From the NCBI GenBank assembly GCA_963575645.1, contig OY754475.1:8246001-8310000 (forward strand): 64,000 nucleotides of DNA. The letters are read 5' to 3'. A model generated the notes under the pieces. That model was not told the origin of the DNA. It searched no databases and saw nothing but the letters and a program-made list of their open reading frames with translations. Positions 56,946-64,000 of the stretch are shown here, piece by piece. Each line of letters opens with the position of its first letter. Positions within the stretch are counted from its first letter, which is position 1. This DNA comes from Xanthostigma xanthostigma (Eukaryota; Arthropoda; Insecta; Raphidioptera; Raphidiidae). A program made the translations under genes and the position numbers.

Positions 56946-57139
56946 ATAATAATAATAATAATAATAATAATGCATTTAACGTCCGTTTCTCGACTTTATG
57001 TCATAACAGACGCCATTCGCACCATTACTATTTTCCATCTATCACACTTCCCGTTATTTTCTACAATTTTTAAACTTCAACTTAATAGCAATGAGCGAAT
57101 AAAGGAATTTTCAGGAAATTAGAATAAGGTAGGCAAATG
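56946..57139 (-). mobile_element. SINE 3' end copy
   Basis: (AAT)n then TGCATTTAACGTCCGTTTCT, GACTTTATGTCATAACAGAC and CCATTCGCACCATTACTATT, matching 28669-29095. Truncated after ~190 bp. Confidence 0.7.
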
Positions 57140-57709
57140 CAACCCTAAATTTATGAGTCAATGGCGGAATTTTGCAGGTTATGAAACAAAGTTTTCGAAT
57201 ATTTGTTGAAATGTGAGCGAATCCAATAAGGTTTTGGAGAACGGTGAGCAAACATGATTTCTATAATTTAGTTCACAAATAATACAGTGTCAATTTACTA
57301 TAAATTGTGAATTTGTCAATTATTAATTAGAAAGCACACAACACGACGAAAGTCAACAAAGCTCATACAGTCACATAAACGTTATGTGACGCTGGCATAG
57401 CTATCTGTTGCCCAGAACTTCAGAACTTACGTTTATCGCAGTGGGGCGTTTTCCCAGTCGGGACGTATTTACAAATTTTACACTACGGGGTATTTACATA
57501 AGTATATATATATTTAATAGATTGCGGATACACTAGCGCCTCCTGTACCTTTTAGAAGCCATTTTGTACGTGGAAAACGCCGTAAAAAGCGCGCGAGATT
57601 CAAAAATATTAATTATTTTCTAATATGATTTTATTGAGAAAAACAACAAAACTCACAGTAAACAGTGATATTTCGCTCTAAAACCTATTTTTATACTGAA
57701 ACGTTTCAA

Positions 57710-57859
57710 AAATTACAAAATTGAGCATAAATATAATGTAAAAGCTTAGAACATTTTACATTGTCAGATTGGCATCAATGCTTGTCAACCTTGATGCCAA
57801 ATTGACAATGTAAAATGTTCTAAGCTTTTACATTATATTTATGCTCAATTTTGTAATTT
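57710..57859. repeat. Near-perfect 150-bp palindrome
   Basis: Arms of ~69 bp (AAATTGAGCATAAATATAAT ... TTACATTGTCA) around TGCTTGTCAACC. Almost no mismatches. Confidence 0.85.
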
Positions 57860-57937
57860 TTTACAGACAGTCACCGCAACGTCGGCAAACGTTGCTAAAT
57901 TAGATTTTTTAATAAAATAGGTAAAAAAGCTTTTTAG

Positions 57938-58200
57938 GTTAAACGGTTTTATTGTACAAACTAGAAAAAAATTATTAGTCACTATAAGGGGCTTTGATTA
58001 AACTAAAATAAAATCGTGGGGCGCATTTATAATTTCATTACGATCGAAGAAGACAATCGAAAGCTTAATATGATTTCTGATCTCAAACAAATGAAAGTTT
58101 TCTACTGAATGCGCCCCACGATTTTATTTCAGCTCTATATGGCGACTCATAATTATTTTTCAGTACATCATCGATTGTACAATAAAGCCGTTTGACTTAA
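57938..58200. repeat. Fold-back with CGTGGGGCGC core
   Basis: Outer arms AAACGGTTTTATTGTACAAA and GATTGTACAATAAAGCCGTT; inner arms AATAAAATCGTGGGGCGCAT and ATGCGCCCCACGATTTTATT. Related inner stems occur at 61222-61325 and 22863-22918. Confidence 0.7.
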
Positions 58201-58438
58201 AACTCTTTTTCACCCAATTTATTTTGAAGTTTTTAGTGTGCTTCGTTAAAAATGCGATTTACATCCGGACGAAAGACGGAGCGGTCCAATGGTTATTCTA
58301 TTATAGTATTGTCACCTGAACTACATACGTATGCAAAATTTCAACTCAATCGGATAACAGGATGTAGTTGAAACAGCAAGATTTGAAACAAAAATTGTTG
58401 TTAGTAATAAAAAAACATACGGGGTCAAGTTAAATAAA

Positions 58439-58612
58439 TAAATAAAATTATCGACCAATTTTTCAGACAAATATATTAACAAAAAATATAATTAATACAT
58501 TCGATCCGGATTCGGATCTTCTTTAGAACTGATCTAAAAAATATAAAAAGTAATTAATATTTAATTTCTATTTATTTTTAATGAAGAGTTCTAATTAGAC
58601 GTTAATCAAAGA
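58439..58612 (+). mobile_element. Penelope-like copy with 9-bp target duplication
   Basis: TTAAATAAA at 58430-58438 and 58613-58621. TAAATAAAATTATCGACCAA and TTCAGACAAATATATTAAC at the left; tail GAGTTCTAATTAGACGTTAA. The core is broken: GATCCGGATTCGGATC remains but GAAAC is deleted. Confidence 0.6.
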
Positions 58613-60736
58613 TTAAATAAAACCGTTTAATTAAAAACGAATGCGGTATTGCCAGATGCTTGCTAGAGCTGGTGGGTCTCTCGTTTTAACACACTGTACG
58701 GGGCCCGTACGTAAAAACCGCATTTACATTCTAGTTACAAAAACTACTATCAACGTCCTTGAGAAACCTCTGTTCCGACGACAAAAAACAAGAGTTAACA
58801 AATCGAATATAAAAACAATACCGCTGTTCGGATTTAATCCGATGATATAGTTGACACCCCTGCATTACGGGATTACATACACACAGTACAACACTTATGC
58901 AACACGCAAAACATGTACAAGATTCAGCGATACCGTAAATTATGAAATAAGTGCGAGTCAGTCGGTCGACCAGGGGAAGGGTGGGACGCGGCGTGGAATA
59001 CCGGCGGCGGCGGCAGCGCTTGAGGCGGCGGCTCGCCAGTCTCTAGCTGGAGGCGGGATGAATTATCGTCAGTATATATTCGTACACATCCACGACCAAT
59101 GTCCAACTTTATATGCGACGGACGTAAAATAGTTTTATTTTTTTTTTTTTAGTGCAAGAGTATAATTCTACAATAACGCAAAATTGCACATCGTTCTTGC
59201 AACATGCAACATCGCATGTGCACCCACTAAATTTTTTATCATTTGACAAAAGGTTAAAAATCGATTTAAAAATCTATACAGATAAATAAAATTGAACTGT
59301 CTGTTTACAATATCAAAATAACAGCATAAATGCATAATATGAAAGAAGATATATACGGTACTTATGTATAACAAGAAAAAAATAAAATATAAATTATAAT
59401 TCAAATCTTTGATTAACGTCTGAATGGAACTCTTCAAATATTATTTAAATAAATTATAATCCCGAAGTTATATATTATTTGCAGGCCTGGTCACAATCTA
59501 AGATCAAGGTCAAAACAAATATTGCGACAAAACCTGGCATCCTATTTGATATAATTTGAATCGAATGCACATCAAATGGAGACATTTAACATGTTATTAG
59601 TGTATTTAGCAGTTTTTAAAATGTGCTGCTAAAATTTTAATAAAATCTGCCCGACAGGACCGGACTTACAAATTTTATGAAATCACCTGTATAATGATAT
59701 GAATTTACATACTGAAGGGTGTATATAATTTGGTACAGATGTTGGATTGATAATAATATTGAAATTAAGTAAAAAAAATTGTTTTAAGAGATGTGTTAAG
59801 GGGTAAAAACAAAGTTAACACACTGGAGATTAAACCGTTGTATAATCAACCTTTAGATCACAAATGTTATTGGATCAATGAATCGGATCTATAGACGTAG
59901 GTACACATTAGACTAAAACATAACGGTTCGGTAATGCCCTGTATTTCTTCAAAGTAATCATCAAGGGCCAAACAGACCGCGAATAACCGGGATATATAGT
60001 AAACCGACGCCCGTCGTCGCTCGCCGCCGCGACGCTTTGACTTTTCATATGCATAACACCGTATATTATTGCTTCGTTGTGTTTCATTGTACAGGCTGTG
60101 TTAAAAAGAAAAATGACTCAGTGACTTTTTCATTATTTATTACTTCAATTCAGGAGAACTTTTTTCCCTTACTAATTTCACAGCGAGTGTAGATAAGCTT
60201 TCCACTGTTATTTTTCGTTTTTTCAAAAGCATGAAAAGATCATATTTGTGCAAAGTTTTGAATCGATCGTTATATGTGCAAGGAGGCGGAGTTTGCGAGC
60301 GTTTGTAGCGAGCACTAGGGGAAACTTCAACCTCAAATTTTCCGTATGTCAGTGAGCAATGTTTCAAAATATAAAAAAAAGCCTAATTGGATCAACCTGT
60401 ATATTTATAATCTAGGTATAGGAAACTTCGTCACAAATACAAGAGTTGATTGATGGATTGATGAATCCTGGTGTTTACAGCTTTGATCATATACATATAG
60501 CGCAATTACACTAATTGACATTGGTGTATTTGGGAATACCCGGCCTTGCTATAGTAGTGAACACGCACCTCCGTCATAGGGTAAACGCATCGATTCTCGA
60601 CCACTCGTCTGTGATCGACAATTTTTACGTGTATATTTCAATTCAATCCTTCCAAAAAACTATACAAGGAATCGAATTTGTCAAACAATAATAAAAATAA
60701 ACAAAATCAAACCGATAAATGCAAATTATTATATAG

Positions 60737-60835
60737 CAGACTTGTAAAAAATACTTTTTAAAAGTATTTGAAATACAAATACTAGAAAAGTATTTGTATT
60801 TTGAAATACTTGTACTCAAATACTTTACAAGTCTG
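60737..60835. mobile_element. 99-bp palindromic hAT MITE with 8-bp target duplication
   Basis: Starts CAGACTTGTAAA and ends TTTACAAGTCTG; the interior is a run of AAGTATTT/AAATACTT units on both strands. The flanking direct repeat TTATATAG (60729-60736, 60836-60843) is perfect and 8 bp, diagnostic of hAT. Confidence 0.88.
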
Positions 60836-61204
60836 TTATATAGTAAGACTTCTATACGCATGTTATATAATCAATGATTTATTAAGTTTTTTACTGGCTG
60901 GTTACTTGTCAGAGTAAAGCCTATTCTGCTTAAAAAATCAATGTTCTTTTGAAATTTATTGAATGGCAAAATTTGGCCGACATTAATGGTGGTATTTAGG
61001 GGTTGGAAGAAGTTTTTGAACACAAAAACACTGAAAAAATTCTCATAATCGTTTCAAATTTAAAATATAACCCTTTAGTACAGATTAAAAATCGGCCTGA
61101 CAGGGCCGAACTTACAAATTTTAAGAAAACACTAGTTTGCGAATATGAAATAATGAATTTTCTGACTGAAGGGTGTATAAAATTTCTTTACAAACAGATT
61201 TTAG

Positions 61205-61345
61205 CTTGTAGGATTTGAAAAACGTGGGGCGCATGCGACAGTTATATAAGAAGTGTAGAAAGTATTTGTCAATGAAAAAATGTATTTATGAGATAAAACG
61301 AATAATGCGCCGCACGTTTTTCGTTTCAAATCTGTCTGTAAAGAA
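61205..61345. repeat. Fold-back with GTGGGGCGCAT stem
   Basis: GATTTGAAAAACGTGGGGCG, CATGCG at the left and ATGCGCCGCACGTTTTTCG, TTTCAAATCTG at the right. The adjoining 60962-61200 shares CTGACAGGGCCGAACTTACA-type sequence with 59640-59690 and, in reverse, with 55050-55090. Confidence 0.55.
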
Positions 61346-61915
61346 ATTATTTTCTACTTTTTAGTTCGTTTTAAAACGTGGTATACTAAAAAAAAATTAT
61401 TATTATTTTAATAATTATCAGAACCGGAAATCGCATGACGTAATAGTTTCCAATGTATAAGTTAATACGTTTTATAAGTATCATTAACTCGAAATTTAAT
61501 TAAAAAAACCAAACCAAAAAGAAAAGTCTTGTTTATCCAGCATAGGCCAAGTACGTCGATAAAAAGAAGTTTACCAATAAACACAGCCCCCTGACAAACT
61601 CTAAACAGCCGCGCGCGCTAAATCGTTAGCAGGAAGCGAAACATTTTCGCAGTCTCGTAGCAGCCGTAGCCGCCGAAACCCGCATACAGCCGCGCACTCC
61701 TCTCAATTCAAGATAAGATAGCGCAACATTTTATATTATACCTATGCGTGATTTTTCTTCGCATCGCGTCCAAATGGAAGACGAGTCGAGCGCGCGCGGG
61801 CGACGGTGTAAAAACAAGATACATTAACATTATATACGTATAAGCGTCCAGGGATGATCAACATGTTCGTAGAGAGACAGACTCAGTATAAGAAATAGTA
61901 TATTATAGGCCCCAC

Positions 61916-62693
61916 TCACGATCACACTTCATGCAACAGTTCAGTGTTCAAACTTATAGTTCAGTGAAGCATGATAGTGTGTGGGACAAATAAACACTGA
62001 AACCAACACTGAAGTCAAGCATGAACTCATCAAATGCATCTTGATTTTTGAACGACTTCAGTGTTCAGTGTTCAAGTAAACTGTTGTGTGTGTGGGTGTT
62101 TTTCAGTTCAGTTTTTGGAGTTCTGTGTTTTGTACAACCAGAAGCCAAAAATCTCAATGTTGCTGCCTTTCTTGTGCAGAAATAGATTTTCACATATTTG
62201 TGTCCTGGTTCTTAATAAATAGGGTAACTAATTCCAGTAAATAATTGTAAGTTAATTCATTCATTCGTAAATAATTATTGCAATCAAGCGGCTCAAGTTG
62301 TAATTCATTAATCAAATAAACATGACTTCTTGAATCACGCATTTCTAACCAATGTTTCACCCATATTCTTCTTTTTTTTTCTTATTTCTCTGTTTTAAAT
62401 ACAATCCCATAGCTCTGAACAGCCAATCCTCACCATTTAAATTACTCATTTAGTTCTTATTAATGAACTATACTCTATAGTATAATATTATATTGTGTAT
62501 ATAATATAATATATCTTATGTATCTATACTCGACGAGTGTATGCCAACAACTGAACCAAATTGAACACAAAAAATTTAAAAAACTGAGCAGTTTGCATGA
62601 ACTGTGTGTGGTGCCAGTCAGTCTTTCGATTAATCTGTCCAACTTCACTGAACACTGAACTGTGGCATGAAGTTTGATCGTGAGTGGGGCCTA
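61916..62693 (-). mobile_element. PIF/Harbinger non-autonomous element, copy 2
   Basis: Same termini as 40167-40954 (TAGGCCCCACTCACGATCA / TGATCGTGAGTGGGGCCTA), opposite orientation, TTA target duplication at 61913-61915 and 62694-62696. 778 bp. Confidence 0.88.
62190..62449 (-). pseudogene. Harbinger transposase N-terminal relic, copy 2
   Basis: 260 bp from ATG (62447-62449) to TGA (62190-62192), equal in length to the relic at 40411-40670. It shares the A9-run frameshift and the TGA after DTNM. One visible difference changes WVKNWL to WVKHWL. Confidence 0.8.
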
Positions 62694-62800
62694 TTACACC
62701 ACACTGGCCGAAAGTTTGATATCTTGATACCCGAGGCACAGTGCAAGGTATCAAACTTTCGGCCAGTGTGGTGAATACTATTTTTCTTCATACCTCGGTC
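62694..62800. repeat. Palindrome interrupted by PIF copy 2
   Basis: TTACACCACACTGGCCGAAA, GTTTGATATCTTGATACC and GGTATCAAACTTTC, GGCCAGTGTGGTGAATA. The symmetry continues across the PIF insertion: AAGAAATAGTATA at 61899-61911 matches TACTATTTTTCTT at 62777-62789. Confidence 0.7.
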
Positions 62801-63130
62801 GTAAGTATACGCTTATTAAACACGTAACTTAATTAATTACTTATTAATTACATAAAAAGACAGATATATCCCAAGCAAGCAGCTTTGAGGTTATACGTAA
62901 AGACACGAATGACAGTTGTTCGCGACTATTAGCTAAAATGTAATAGGATTGCTGTAAACAACGGTTAATGGGTGTTTTTTTCTTTACTGCCGCCCGAACG
63001 TACGTACTTCCCGCATCAGTGCATGTAGTCCCACCAATGCGTAAATGTCAGACTTTCTGCTTTACAATATTGATGTCAAAAATATCGATTGAGGTAAGAA
63101 GAATTTTTTTTTGTGATTAACTACAAATTT

Positions 63131-63858
63131 ACGGTTTTGGGATTTTTTCCTTTACTTGTGCTATAAGACATTGCTTCTTGCCAAATTTCATAGGTTTTGA
63201 TTCCATTGCGAGTGTCAAAATACGCGGCATAAACGGCCGTATCTTGATTGCGCGTTGATTTAGAAGTTTAATTTTTTCACAGCTCCATGGGCTTTTGAAT
63301 GATTTTTTTTTTGTCATAAATGGAAAGATCGTATATAAGTTTTATAACAAAACTATTTTTCTTTTTTTTATTTTCGTTATAATTCAAAAGTTATATCAAA
63401 TTAAAAATAAATTTTTGTACCCAGTTCCGAGAACGCGCCGACATTTCCCGAACATAATGTGACGTCATAATGTTTTAGTCAATACACATGTAGAAGCCAT
63501 TGATAGTATACTGCGTATATACATTTTACCATTATGACGTCACAACAGCTGTCAAAAACAATTTTAGTGCGTTTGCAGTCACGTGATTTTTTTAATATTT
63601 TGTCAATTTTAAATTGTTTATAATTAATTTAAAAAGAGTTTTTTGAAAGTTTTTCGCATCGATTATCAATATTATTTATAATAAAGTTTTAAAATACAAT
63701 AAAAAAATCGATAATTATTTTTTTTTTCAAAAGCCTAATTGCACTGTTGCAGACCTAAGTATTTGATATTAATTACAACTTGATACCACGCAGAGACGGA
63801 CAGCGAAGTGATCCTATAAGGGTTCCCCTTTTTCTTTTGAGGTACTGAACTTTAAAAA
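63131..63858 (-). mobile_element. Repeat L copy split by ~590 bp of other sequence
   Basis: 63131-63201 (CTATAAGACATTGCTTCTTG, CCAAATTTCATAGGTTTTGA) and 63793-63858 (GACGGACAGCGAAGTGATCC, TTTTGAGGTACTGAACTTTA) are adjacent in intact copies. 63202-63792 is therefore inserted, but its termini were not resolved. Confidence 0.5.
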
Positions 63859-64000
63859 TGTTTGAAACAATTGTAACCAATTGAATCGTGTAATATATAT
63901 TTATATTTTGCTTCAAATAACTATTCGTTTGCCTCAAACATTTTTTTTTTTGTGTTAGCTTCGAAAGTATTGTTATATTATATTGTCGGTTTTGCACGGC

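Larger units (their letters stand above)
39983..64000 (+). other. sif intron downstream of the second PH exon (3' end outside window)
   Basis: Begins at the donor GTAAGT at 39983. No downstream sif exon was recognised. Contents are PIF/Harbinger, fold-back, Helitron, LINE, SINE and Penelope-like copies listed separately. Stretches with nothing specific: 42190-42440, 42980-43500, 44180-44640, 45470-46060, 46640-47900, 48300-49020, 50120-50960, 53600-54080, 54280-54960, 55340-55800, 57140-57700, 59110-59400, 59770-60730 and 63206-63790. GC-rich patches at 58970-59060 and 61600-61830 are unexplained. Confidence 0.75.

Noticed and set aside
1..64000. Endogenous virus or toxin genes
   Set aside because: No gag, env, polydnavirus, densovirus or toxin-like coding sequence was recognised on either strand.

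Overview
The window is insect genomic DNA lying inside one large gene. Two exons on the + strand (14882-15161 and 39851-39982) join in frame across a 24.7 kb intron. Together they encode the N-terminal PH domain and the start of the following coiled coil of Still life (sif), the arthropod orthologue of the Rac exchange factor Tiam1. Both have clean splice sites. No other host gene could be supported; the rest is intron (the first 14.9 kb, the 24.7 kb between the exons, and the last 24 kb). Base composition is AT-rich. A dispersed repeat starting AGGGTTCCGTACCTC and ending ACTCGCACTTGGCCGG (49580-50112, with copies at 22461, 35920 and 63131) is one I associate with moths and butterflies, as is the recurrent 'aaaaaaccgacttcaa' type sequence. 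Lepidoptera is therefore the best guess, but it rests on memory of repeat families and not on a search.

The introns are a dense museum of mobile elements. DNA transposons seen with termini: PIF/Harbinger (8460-8872, 13621-13988, 32552-33278, 40167-40954, 61916-62693, the last three with transposase remnants), hAT (9602-9787, 33643-33861, 60737-60835, each with 8-bp target duplications, one of them imperfect), a pogo/Tigger deletion derivative (12071-12566), a TTAA-flanked fold-back (42446-42968), several unclassified inverted-repeat elements, and Helitron-type ends (21575, 33863, 34290, 45007, 49070 and others). Retroelements: LINE 3' ends with (ATT)n tails (4985-5231, 46405-46638), a tRNA-headed SINE with three copies (28669, 51730, 56946), and a repeated Penelope-like family.

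The most interesting pattern is that Penelope-like family and its relatives. At least seven places carry a 31-32 nt motif built as CTGANGA, a 5-bp hairpin, then GAAAC-GTY, which is the layout of a hammerhead ribozyme core. The copies are fold-backs, and several are flanked by 9-16 bp direct repeats, as expected for retroposition. A second theme is the number of long near-perfect palindromes (at least a dozen, 100-300+ bp) inside a transcribed gene; one 480-bp inverted pair ends about 46 bp before the PH exon. Nested insertions give a relative history: PIF elements inside two different palindromes, and an hAT inside the first bases of a Helitron.
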